A stretch of DNA of 64,000 bases from Telmatactis stephensoni (lineage: Eukaryota > Cnidaria > Anthozoa > Actiniaria > Isophelliidae), in contig JALIZF010001516.1 in assembly GCA_029948255.1 (NCBI GenBank), positions 186,001 to 250,000 of the forward strand. Direction: 5' to 3'. Positions within the stretch are counted from its first letter, which is position 1, and the number at the start of each line of letters is the position of its first letter. Positions 57,501 to 64,000 of the stretch are shown here, in pieces. The translations under genes and the position numbers were made by a program. The notes under the pieces are model-generated. The model did not search any database. It saw only the letters and a list, made by a program, of their open reading frames with translations, and was not told the origin of the DNA.

Positions 57501-58398
57501 CAAGCTCACTGTTAGTGTTGGTTTGCTATAGAATATATGTACTTAATTAAATCTTCATTTCTTACCTTGAATCACAATAAAATCCCTTGAAACTTGCATG
57601 GTGTCCTTTTGATGTACTGCATTACCGCCTGGCTGAGTGTGAGCGAGTTTCGTTCAGTTTAAGATAGCTTTACCCCACCATAGATAAGGAATTGGAGCCG
57701 TTCGGAGGTCCATGGAGGCCCTTCGTGTCCTACCTTCTCTCCTCCTTATCTATGGTGGGGGAAAGCTATCTTAAACTGAACGAAACTCGCTCATACTCAG
57801 CCAGGCGGTAATGCAGTACATCAAAAGGACATCATGCAAGTTTCAAGGGATTTTATTGTGATTCAAGGTAAGAAATGAAGATTTAATTAAGTCACATATA
57901 TTCTATAGCAAACCAACACTAACAGTGAGCTTGGGCTACCTGTGAAATGTAGTGCTTTTCATTGGCGATTTTCAACTCTAAAATATACCAGAAAAATGCA
58001 TTAACGCTCCGGGATTTTTCGTCGTGAAATTTCGACGGGCTCACTATTGGGCTTCCTCGGCCTTTACCGCGTTTATGCTACGAGTGGAATGATTGATAAT
58101 AGCGGAGCACCATAGAAAAAATGGTAACCCATCGAGTTGATTTTTCATGGACACACAGGGAGCCCAACGGCTTTACAATGGCTAGCCGTTGCATGTACTC
58201 TTATTCACCACGATATTACGTCACACATGGTCAAAATGTTATGGACATACGAGGCGTAAGGATGCAACATAGCCTACTTCAAAAGAAGTCAGGAATTGTT
58301 TTGCCGGAAGCTACGTCATGTTTCAAGAAATGTTTTTTATGATTTACTTTTCAGGAAAAGATACTGAAGATACTGACAACGCCGACGATGCAGAGTGA
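38557..58398 (+). CDS. unrecognised secreted helical protein, 631 residues, 11 exons
   Basis: Exons: 38557-38716, 39231-39518, 40949-41103, 42621-42806, 44209-44413, 46090-46241, 46759-46896, 51870-51999, 55482-55621, 56072-56369, 58355-58398. All borders are GT-AG and the phases join into one frame ending TGA. Residues 1-24 form a signal peptide (LVVVVLSLSLLLQQFAPA), and a dibasic KR at 38-39 may be a processing site. The rest is Lys/Glu/Ala-rich and predicted helical, with a more hydrophobic middle: MELFLNLLFPSMTLAMPGIK at about 227-246, then VVKLLLPKGG near 267 and AVSIWMITAEF near 332. It has six cysteines and four N-glycosylation sequons (NYS, NIT, NVT, NKT). The last 60 residues are acidic and probably disordered. 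No known domain was recognised. An extracellular helical-bundle role is inference only. Confidence 0.88.
39098..39200. mobile_element. truncated left arm of the CACCTATTTC MITE
   Basis: CACCTATTTCAATTCATGTT and CGCGACTCACCCGAAAGGGA after TA; the right arm is missing. It lies in intron 1 of the secreted-protein gene and ends about 30 bp before exon 2, close to the probable branch site. Confidence 0.75.
41270..41535. mobile_element. CACCTATTTC MITE, left end damaged
   Basis: Both arms are recognisable (CTTACGCGACTCTCCCGAAA on the left, ..GTCGCGTAGGCTTGAG..AAATAGGTG on the right), but the first 20 bases of the left end are missing. In intron 3 of the secreted-protein gene. Confidence 0.75.
41543..41774. 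mobile_element. foldback MITE
   Basis: GGGTGTTTACATGGCAC at the left and GTGCCATGTAAAGAAACCC at the right, with repeated AGGATCATCCTAGCA words inside in both orientations. Confidence 0.82.
41987..42206. mobile_element. foldback MITE
   Basis: TTACAGCGAAAATCGTTGCA at the left pairs with TGCAACGATTTTAGCTGTAA at the right. Inner arms also pair (GGGGGCGGAGCTT / AAGCTCCGCCCCC). It starts 5 bp before the inner repeat and ends about 415 bp before exon 4. Confidence 0.88.
42835..43083. mobile_element. MITE with perfect 35-bp TIRs
   Basis: The first 35 bases (AATAGAGTGGAATGGTTAGG and following) are the exact inverse complement of the last 35. The interior adds imperfect pairing (GTGCACAATCTTTTG / CTTTTGTTTTGTGCAC). 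It begins 28 bp after exon 4 of the secreted-protein gene. Perfect arms suggest a young insertion. Confidence 0.93.
43101..43697. mobile_element. TIR element, about 600 bp
   Basis: GCTCAAGTACATTAAGGCTT at the left and the inverse AAGCCTTAATATACTTGAGC at the right. No coding frame. It lies 17 bp from the preceding MITE, in the same intron. Confidence 0.8.
44678..45969. mobile_element. TIR element, about 1.3 kb, non-coding
   Basis: CTTCTCTTGTGCTCAACCGG and onward for about 40 bp pairs with the right end (CCGGTCAAGCACAAGAGAA) with few mismatches. A GC-richer inverted stretch at 45371-45608 (CTACACGAGC / GCTCGTGTAG) may be a nested insertion. In intron 5 of the secreted-protein gene. Confidence 0.75.
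46461..46690. repeat. (TTGG)/(TTTG)/(CTTG) compound microsatellite
   Basis: Tetranucleotide runs drifting from TTGG to TTTG, CTTG and GGCT, in intron 6 of the secreted-protein gene. Confidence 0.92.
47022..48814. mobile_element. TTAA-flanked TIR element 1
   Basis: TTAA at 47018-47021 and 48815-48818. The left end GAACCGCTCAAGCCCCC and the right end (inverse GGACCGCTCAAGCCCCC) match in 16 of 17 positions. Inner arms also pair (GAATGCCTATTGTTC / GAACAATAGGCATTC). It contains a second element (47171-48493). The ends differ from the piggyBac in VPS52, so that family did not supply them. Confidence 0.82.
47171..48493. mobile_element. nested repeat element with internal duplication
   Basis: The ends TGTGGTTACTGGC and GCCAGTAACCACA are inverted. 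Within it, the CCGAGGGTGTTTAAGTCGAT..GTAAGGGAAACG segment of about 210 bp occurs twice in tandem (47270-47415 and 47460-47610). One copy of the same segment is at 27033-27310. A GT run and a G run lie at 48170-48203. Confidence 0.72.
48819..49661. mobile_element. TTAA-flanked TIR element 2
   Basis: TTAA at 48815-48818 and 49662-49665. The left end GGACGTTCGCGGG and the right end (inverse GAACGTTCGCGGG) differ at one base. It shares its left TTAA with element 1. GGGGGTCACCGTTAA-like text occurs twice inside (48915 and 49308). No transposase frame was seen. Confidence 0.82.
50571..50609 (+). pseudogene. relic of a 2A-like motif from a LINE
   Basis: The frame reads ILSGDIETNPGC then stop, preceded by LNHRVNHSNF. 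GD(I/V)ExNPGP is the 2A ribosome-skipping motif, known at the N-terminus of some non-LTR retrotransposon proteins in sea urchins, cnidarians and other animals. Here the last residue is Cys instead of Pro and a stop follows, so it is dead. The rest of the LINE was not found. Confidence 0.55.
52092..52643. mobile_element. TIR element, about 550 bp
   Basis: AAGTCCTTGTAATTTTTTAC at the left and its inverse at the right give about 43 bp of inverted repeat. An inner pair (TGACGTCAAACACGGGAC / GTCCCGTGTTTGACGTCA) at about 52260 and 52427 adds a second hairpin. In intron 8 of the secreted-protein gene. Confidence 0.85.
53342..53478. mobile_element. foldback MITE, 137 bp
   Basis: AAATATGGCGGCAAATTTGA at the left pairs with TCAAATTTGCCGCCATATTT at the right; arms of about 47 bp. 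Confidence 0.85.
53513..53586. repeat. 74-bp near-perfect palindrome
   Basis: Centre ATACATGTAT; arms run out through GGCTTTTA, CCGAG and GTTAATTAC on one side and their complements on the other, with a one-base offset. Confidence 0.85.
53762..53835 (+). mobile_element. tRNA-like SINE head
   Basis: GTTAGCTCAGTAGTATAGAG (D arm/A box) and TCGGGTTCGAACCC (T arm/B box). The anticodon region is not convincing and there is no matched acceptor stem, so a SINE head is favoured over a tRNA gene. Confidence 0.55.
53961..54046. repeat. tandem hairpin array, 30-bp period
   Basis: Three units start at 53961, 53991 and 54021. Each is a 26-bp near-palindrome GAGGGCAATATCTGTATAAT then GCCCTC, plus a 4-bp spacer (ATAC, GTAG). 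It follows the SINE head at 53762. Confidence 0.88.
54131..54344. mobile_element. foldback MITE, copy 2 (complete)
   Basis: TAGTCCCCTTCACAGTT at the left pairs with AACTGTGAAGAGGACTA at the right, continuing inward through CATCTTGAAAGGTAGCC for arms of about 95 bp. Same family as 18468-18643. Confidence 0.88.
54499..54541. repeat. (GTT)n microsatellite
   Basis: About 14 GTT units in intron 8 of the secreted-protein gene. An ATT run follows at about 54930-54957. Confidence 0.93.
55259..55333 (+). mobile_element. tRNA-like SINE head
   Basis: AGCTGACTCAGTAGTTCAGA (D arm) and CTTGGGTTCGAGTCCC (T arm/B box). Similar layout to 53762-53835; likely a SINE relic. Confidence 0.5.
57433..58167. mobile_element. 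TIR element GGGCTTCCTGTG, hosting a palindrome
   Basis: TTTGGGCTTCCTGTGTCACGG-like left end (57433 on) pairs with ACACACAGGGAGCCCAACGG at the right. Words of the type GGGCT.CCTGTGG recur elsewhere in the window (near 4200, 26430, 49688, 60497, 60735), suggesting a family. Confidence 0.6.
57490..57944. repeat. 455-bp near-perfect palindrome
   Basis: Arms of about 201 nt (57490-57690 and 57743-57944) with only a few mismatches around a loop of about 52 nt. Example: CAGTTTAAGATAGCTTTACC against GGGAAAGCTATCTTAAACTG. In intron 10 of the secreted-protein gene. Confidence 0.93.
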
Positions 58399-58501
58399 AA
58401 AATATTTACAGTCATGATGGAAACGTGGACAGGCAAGAGAAAAAAGGACAGGGAGAAGTAAAAAGTGTACGTAGTTAGGTAAAATGTAATTTTAGTCATT
58501 C

Positions 58502-58507
58502 AATAAA
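58502..58507 (+). terminator. candidate polyadenylation signal of the secreted-protein gene
   Basis: AATAAA, 104 bp after the TGA stop, with no other canonical hexamer between. Confidence 0.65.
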
Positions 58508-59040
58508 TCGCATCAGAAAACAAAAGGTTTTGAGAATTGTTTTAACACCAAATACGAAAAGCTGAGATTTCCTATCACACAGAAAAACACTTTATTCCTT
58601 GAAAAATTTATGGCAAAATCACGTTCACATCTTATCTCACTAATTTTCTATTAATTAATTAATTTATTCATTCATTCTAGCCCAATGGTAGTCGGTTTTG
58701 AGAGATAATTCTAGCTGCACTAGGTCTCGTCCACCATCAGATCATCAGACAACCTATCAACGTCTGCTTTTGGATGGCGCATTCTTTCCATAGTCAGTAA
58801 TTTCCTTGTCTTTGCATCAAGCTTCTTCACATCACTTACCTTCCAATAAATGATGTTAAAACTGTATGTTACTACAGGTTAATGTTCCCAACCCATGACA
58901 CAGTTAAATGAGGCAGTTTGTGGAATAATGGAATAGGGTATGAAGTACTCCAACAGAGGTCATTAGCTTTTGTTACAAGTTTTGCAACATGGTTATCACT
59001 AAGTTGCCTGGCAATAAGAGTCCGCAATTCTCACAATCCC

Positions 59041-59250
59041 CAAAAGGCCGGGCTAAAGAGATCGCGGTCCTCCCCAAGGGGTCGCTATCCACATGGGGTC
59101 ACAATCCCCAGTGAACCCCAAGTCCATGACAACACGGGTTACAATCCCCAAGGGTGCGAATCCTCGCCAAGGGGTTACAATCCCCAAGGCCATCCTCCCG
59201 AGAGGGTCACAATCCCTCATATGATAGGTCCTTATCCTATGTATGGGTGT
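59041..59250. repeat. GC-rich minisatellite with GGGGTTACAATCCCC units
   Basis: Variants of GGGG(T/G)..ACAATCCCC occur about six times at 20-30 bp spacing; each can pair GGGG with CCCC. Composition contrasts with the AT-rich surroundings. A looser continuation (GGGGTCACAACCC) reaches about 59310. Confidence 0.75.
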
Positions 59251-59638
59251 GACCCATAGTTACCACCGTGGTAACCCTAATAAATCGGGGGTCACAACCC
59301 ATTTCAGTGAGTCTATGGGGCAAAAGGGGGATCTCTATGGGAGCACTTCACCCCACAAATACACGATGTGTATTCCCCATTGACGAACCACAAAGTCAAA
59401 GTATCAATTGTAAATGGCTTTCACAAGTTTGCCAGAAACTTCCGTTATAACTGAATTCGGACACTGGATATAACGCTCATAGCAATCGGAGGACCATCGG
59501 CCTAGTATTTTGATCAGCTAGGGTGTTAATAGCAGTGAACTTGTTGGTCGCATTTAGTTCACTTTTTAAAACCTCTACAGTACTCCTTCCGGATTTTTTC
59601 TTTCATCATAGAATGTTGTATTCCATCTCCCTCATATA

Positions 59639-59896
59639 CAGCTATTTCAAAAAACGTTGAATACTGAATACTGCATTATTCTGCATACTGAATAGTGCAT
59701 TAAAAGACCAAAATGTCTTGTAGTTCAGTATGTTTTGGAGATAGCATGGTGAAAATCCTCTATAACAGCTATAACTAGGCAAATAGGTGACAAAACGACA
59801 ATGGAAACGATCAAAAATACAATTTGTAAGTCTTGGAATGCACTATTCAGTATGCGGAATGCACTATTCAGTATTCAAAGTTTTTTGAAATAGCTG
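59639..59896. mobile_element. TA-flanked MITE, CAGCTATTTC subfamily
   Basis: CAGCTATTTCAAAAAACGTT at the left pairs with the right end (..AAAAACTTTGAATACTG inverse), giving arms of about 65 bp containing ATACTGAATA words; TA on both sides. The first 20 bases differ by one from the CACCTATTTC consensus. It interrupts the LINE fragment on its right. Confidence 0.85.
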
Positions 59897-60390
59897 TACA
59901 CCAAGATATTTATAAGCGTCTTCTTGATTTAAATCCTTGATTGTGGTATTAATATCAAGGACTATGTTAGAAGTACTGCATAATTTCCATCGTTTGAAAG
60001 TAGCCTTAGCACACTTATCAAGTCCAAATTCCATTTTAATATCATCGCTAAATGTTTTAACGATCGAAAGGAGACCAGTTTGTTGGTTTTCATTTTTTGC
60101 AAACGTTTTCAGATCATCCATATAAAAGAGGTGACTTATTTTTCCTTTTGTGGACTCATACTATTATTAAGAAGATTACTAAGTGGTACAAGTGCAAGAC
60201 AAAAGAGTAGAGGTGAGAACGAATCACCTTGAAATATACCACAATTGATGTTAATTGGTCTAGATTTTAGCAGCCCGTCTGAGTGGTAGAGATTCAAAGT
60301 AGTTTGCTACTTCCTCATGCTCTCAGAGATAAATCTAACTATAACTGGACAAATTCGGTACATCTTTAGGCATTTTCTAATCCAGCTGTG
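59897..60390 (-). pseudogene. non-LTR reverse transcriptase fragment, R2/NeSL-like
   Basis: The minus-strand translation gives SWIRKCLKMYRI, then PININCGIFQGDSFSPLL, and after a frameshift HLFYMDDLKTFAKN, MEFGLDKCAKATFKR and YKYLGV. GIFQGDSFSPLL and YMDDLK are reverse transcriptase motifs. There is at least one stop, at least one frameshift, and the 3' side is cut by the MITE at 59639-59896. The clade is a guess from the FGxxKCA motif. Confidence 0.75.
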
Positions 60391-60402
60391 GGACATGGGA
60401 TT

Positions 60403-60465
60403 TCAAAAAGCTCAAATCGCCTAAAGGCTCGCGCAATTTCGAACTCTTTGAAATCCCATTCGTTC
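60403..60465. repeat. 63-bp imperfect palindrome
   Basis: GGGATTTCAAAAAGCTCAAA at the left pairs with the inverse right end TTCGAACTCTTTGAAATCCC. Confidence 0.75.
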
Positions 60466-60496
60466 AAATTTATGATGCACCGGAGTAGGGCGTAAG

Positions 60497-60748
60497 ACCA
60501 CAGGGAGTCCTATTCATACTTCTGAGTGAAATAACTAGGATACCAAATCAAGAGGAGAAAATGATTAAAAATGATTATTTATAAATTTATTTTTACTATG
60601 AAGGAGGATTTTTTTAAAAAAAACCGTTTTTTTATCAAATAAACAAGACACAACATTTCAGAGGTTTTAACTATATTTTTAATCATTTTCTCCTCTTTAG
60701 ATATCCTCGTTATTTCACTCAGAAGTATAGCTTGGGCTCCCTGCGGTA
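60497..60748. mobile_element. foldback MITE
   Basis: ATACTTCTGAGTGAAATAAC and AGAGGAGAAAATGATTAAAA at the left reappear inverted at the right; arms of about 85 bp; ends CCACAGGGAGTCC and GGGCTCCCTGCGG. Confidence 0.82.
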
Positions 60749-61068
60749 AGACGAAAATTAACCTGCATCCGGTTTCTAAAAATAGCCCAAGTGGGAATTC
60801 ACATGGCGCGTGCGATATTTAGAGGTTTTCATGTCTTATTTATGTTCTCTTGGTACAATAAATACGCATGCGCTGACGTTTGGCCGCCGTGTTCATCCCA
60901 TGATCCATTGCGAATAGAAGGAATAAATAAGTGACGGGTAAGTACTTCATGTACTACGTGTTTTATATCTGGAAGCGTTTCCATTTCATCGCTGCTATCG
61001 CTGGAACATTTTTTCGACGCCCGATCGTAGCGATCATATAGAAATCAAGCTTAACAACCAATAAAAAT

Positions 61069-64000
61069 TTAGTGCTTTTCACAAATAAATGGAAATGCTA
61101 AAGAGCAGTTTTTGAAGGACCAAATCACTTGGTCGTCAGTCTTCTTTCTAAGGTAACCACATTGTAATGAAGGTGAGTTGATCTCTATTTGAGGTACGTT
61201 AGTCAAGGGCTGTCCATCAGACCACTGCAAGACTCCTTCTTGGGTGTTATCATTCAAGCCACCCCATGCTCCAAAGCGTTGATTATCTGAAAATGAATTA
61301 CTTTCATTGTCATCGTATATAACTGAGAACAGTGTTAATGTCGCCGGGCGTACGCCGTTTATAAAATACACTTGTGTGATAAAACGGAATCAGCATGACT
61401 TTACATGATACGGTTTTGAAGCTGGAGGATTTATTAAAACAGAATCTCTAGGACAGTACGGTATGCCATCTATGATGCCTCACTATGCAGTTGTTTGAGG
61501 ATAAAATCAAACGCAAAAAATGCCGAAAGGTAATATTTAGTGAATACTTTTTATTTTTCTCGACAGATCGAAAGAAACCTCTGCTTTTAGACTTGGAGAT
61601 TTTCCGTTTGAGCACGAGCTAAGCTGCCTTTAAAAACCCGACTCAGTTGTTCAAAAGCGGGTTAGTGCTAACCCAAGATTAATACCAATGGTTTTTCCTT
61701 ACATTTAACTATGGGCTAGCGTTAACTCACAACTGGGCCCTTGAGGATAAGGCGTACGCATAGGAAAAGAGACGGCTAAGCGGGAGGGGCAGGCATTACA
61801 TTCAAGGAGGCAGTGAGCGCTGCTCGCGAGAGAGCACAATGGCAGAACTTTGTGCCGGCGCTACGAGAGTCCGACCCGCGACAGTTATAATGATGTCATT
61901 AACACAAGAAAGGCATAAAGTCGACACAAAGATCTGTACAGCTCCCGAAATATTCCCGTGCCCGAAATGACCCCCGAAGCCGAAATGATCCCCAATCTCC
62001 AACCAATAATATCGAAATGATCTTTGAATAATTAAATTAATGGAACAGGAATCAAAATGGCAAAATGGAGCAGAGAATCCAGAATATGGAATTCACAATT
62101 ACCTAATATTTAGAAAGATTACAAATTGAACAAACAACAATAACAAAACATGACGTCATGGAGTACGTGATTCTGACTAATGCCAATGAAAACGTTTCGC
62201 TAAAACAAAAGATTGCGTAAGGTAGGGATCCTATTAAACTTCTGTTTGCTCCTTTGCTCGCCAATAAGAACGAACCTAAGGCAGGCACTGTGATTTGCAA
62301 ATCCTTTTAACTTGTGACAATGGGACAAGGCCAAACAACTTGCCTGGATTAAAAAGATATACCGTAGATGAAGCAATTCTAAAAATACAATTTACAGTAA
62401 AAATTCCACGTATATAAGGACCGGCTATGCTTATCCAGGTTAACCTAAACGGTTCTTATTATTGGTTTCTAGTGGAAATTAAATTTAAACAGGTTCTCAG
62501 TTATTTTCTTAAGAGGTAGCAATGCTTGTTGCCGGTCCATTAACTAGTTCTATATGGCTGTGGCCCATTCCTAGTGAATGATATAGCCATATTTTTTTAA
62601 TTAAGGTTACATTATGAACAAACACAAATCTTGCTCTTTTTATTCTGATACATTTCTTTATGCACAGGACGGTAGCCAAATAAAAACATTTACAATTATA
62701 AGCCCCTAGCATGATGACGTTTTTGACCCCTCTCTATACCAGAATCCTTTTCGAGTAGCTTTTGTTCGGTATTTAAATCTATTGTGCTTGTATTCTCGAA
62801 GGAATATACAATTTGAACATGAAAGAGGGTCTCAATGGGGTTAACCGATAGCCGTAAATGGGCCAAAAATTTAACCGTAAGCCGTAAAAATGCAGAAAAA
62901 CAGTAACCGTAAGCCGTAATAAAAAGTTAACCGTAATAGCTTTTTCCAGCCTTCTCAACAATGAAAATTAATTTTTAACCATCAAAAACAATGGAAATTA
63001 GCTATTTATTCACTTTAACCGTAATCGCAAGAAAGCCACCACCCCATTGAGACCCTCATGAAAGGCTCTTGAAAAGGATTCTGGTATAGAGAAGGGGCGA
63101 AAGCGTCATTATGCTAGGGGCTTATTAACATATATCTATCCACTGATCAGCTTTTTTTGAGTAGATTAGGTTGTATATGTTTTATTTAATCCGTGCAAAA
63201 ATAGTACGCGTAATAATTAGTAGTAGACTCTAAAACCATTGTATATCTTTGTTCTTTAAGTCTTTATCAACTATTATAAAATATTTGAGATAGAGTGATT
63301 TTCACCGGACTGTGAAATAGTTACTAAGCTAATAGACACTAATAGACTCTGCACTCATTGTTTTCTTTTGTTGCAATACAACTATTAGACACTATTAAAC
63401 ACTGACTATTAGTAATTGTTTCACAGTCCGATGAAAATCACTCTATAATGCGCGTGCTGATTGTAGTAGTAGACTCTAAACCTATTGTTTACTTTTGTTC
63501 TTTATCAACTACTACAAACTAAATAGGCATCTTTCTTTCACAGGTTAGAGTGATTTTCATCGGACTGTGAAACAATTACTAATAGTCAGTGTTCAATAGT
63601 GTCTAATAGTTGTATTGCAACAAAAGAAAACAATGGGTGCAGAGTCTATTAGTGTCTATTAGCTTAGTAACTATTTCACAGTCCGGTGAAAATCACTCTA
63701 AATCAAATCACTCTATCAATTTTTTATAGAAAGATTCTTTCACTTTGACTAGTAGATAGCCTGGTTTCCTTATCAGTTTTGTATTACCCTGATTTTTCAC
63801 ATAAGTACCTGTTTCAAATTCAGGGTCAACGGGTTCTTATAAAAATGGGAGTTATACATGCCTTTTAGCGTACAGGTTCTTATACGCGGGTTGCATTGTA
63901 TTGCAATGGACTTACCAATTAAACGTTTGATCTCTTGTTGTTCCAAATCGTGTGAGAAGACGGCTATTTGTCTAATCCAGCCTTTAAGGAAATGAGTGTT
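61069..64000 (-). CDS. LamG-like plus C-type-lectin domain protein, 3' exons (partial)
   Basis: Two exons are supported. The first, 64000-63916, runs off the window: HFLKGWIRQIAVFSHDLEQQ then EIKRLIG, resembling the last strand and helix of a LamG-like domain, ending phase 1 at GTAAGT. The last is 61322-61069 (or from 61286 with a second possible acceptor): FGAWGGLNDNTQEGVLQWSD, QCGYLRKK and WSFKNCSLAFPFICEKH then TAA, which is the second half of a C-type lectin domain with the WxGL-like motif and the final paired cysteines. The acceptor phase fits. The first half of the lectin domain should be coded between 61322 and 63916 but was not found, so joining the two exons is inference. Expected to be secreted or cell-surface. 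Confidence 0.68.
62698..63124. mobile_element. TIR element hosting a nested element
   Basis: ATAAGCCCCTAGCATGATGA at the left and its inverse at the right, about 55 bp of inverted repeat including CTATACCAGAATCCTTTTC. It is interrupted by 62825-63057. Confidence 0.85.
62825..63057. mobile_element. TIR element with AACCGTAAGCCGTAA words, 6-bp target duplication
   Basis: The ends GAGGGTCTCAATGGGGT and ACCCCATTGAGACCCTC are inverted. ATGAAA lies at both sides (62819-62824 and 63058-63063). Inside, AACCGTAAGCCGTAA-type words recur about six times on one strand. It shares ATGGGGTTAACCGA..TAGC with one end of the element at 2124-2629. Confidence 0.85.
63291..63700. mobile_element. inverted pair of 155-bp foldback units
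   Basis: Unit M1 (63291-63445) has TIRs TAGAGTGATTTTCACCGGAC / GTCCGATGAAAATCACTCTA. Unit M2 (63546-63700) is its inverted copy. The 100-bp spacer between them resembles the segment just left of M1 (63204-63290; GTAGTAGACTCTAAA and TTTGTTCTTTA), so spacer plus unit is partly tandem. Confidence 0.88.

Noticed and set aside
58918..59259. 113-residue Pro/Arg/Gly-rich frame
   Set aside because: Covers the GC-rich minisatellite; the apparent protein repeat is an artefact of it.

Overview
This is an AT-rich, intron-rich animal nuclear sequence. The gene set (VPS52, a Niban/FAM129-like PH-domain gene, a LamG plus C-type-lectin gene) is metazoan. The mobile DNA (piggyBac, CR1/L2-like and R2-like LINEs, a Penelope-like element, tRNA-derived SINEs and many terminal-inverted-repeat MITEs) fits a cnidarian, probably an anthozoan such as a coral. 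The organism assignment is inference; the genes are read directly from splice-consistent exons.

Layout. (1) 401-4731, minus: seven 5' exons of a Niban-like gene that runs off the left edge. (2) 6561-25419, plus: 21 exons encoding 692 residues of VPS52, a subunit of the GARP/EARP tethering complexes. One conserved block of about 28 residues could not be found between exons 6 and 7. Intron 4 holds a piggyBac element with intact TTAA flanks and a transposase frame broken by a single stop. (3) 25420-38556: intergenic DNA full of repeats, with a Penelope-like reverse transcriptase fragment, a nested insertion stack (TA-flanked MITE, foldback element, LINE) and several long palindromes. (4) 38557-58398, plus: an unrecognised 11-exon gene for a secreted, largely helical 631-residue protein, with introns packed with MITEs. 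(5) 59639-60390: a decayed LINE fragment cut by a MITE. (6) 61069-64000, minus: the last exon of a C-type-lectin domain and, at the right edge, an exon resembling the end of a LamG domain, probably one gene.

The genes do not form a functional unit. The strongest unusual signals are in the repeats. Two elements share a terminal motif, 6-bp target duplications and strand-biased internal CCG words. Two loci are palindromes made of palindromes. Two TTAA-flanked TIR elements share one TTAA. A tandem array has each 30-bp unit forming a hairpin. A decayed 2A-like motif is also present. The secreted gene is the best candidate for an undescribed protein family.

Exon coordinates were worked out by hand from GT/AG sites and phase continuity. 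Repeat boundaries are by eye and may be off by a few bases.
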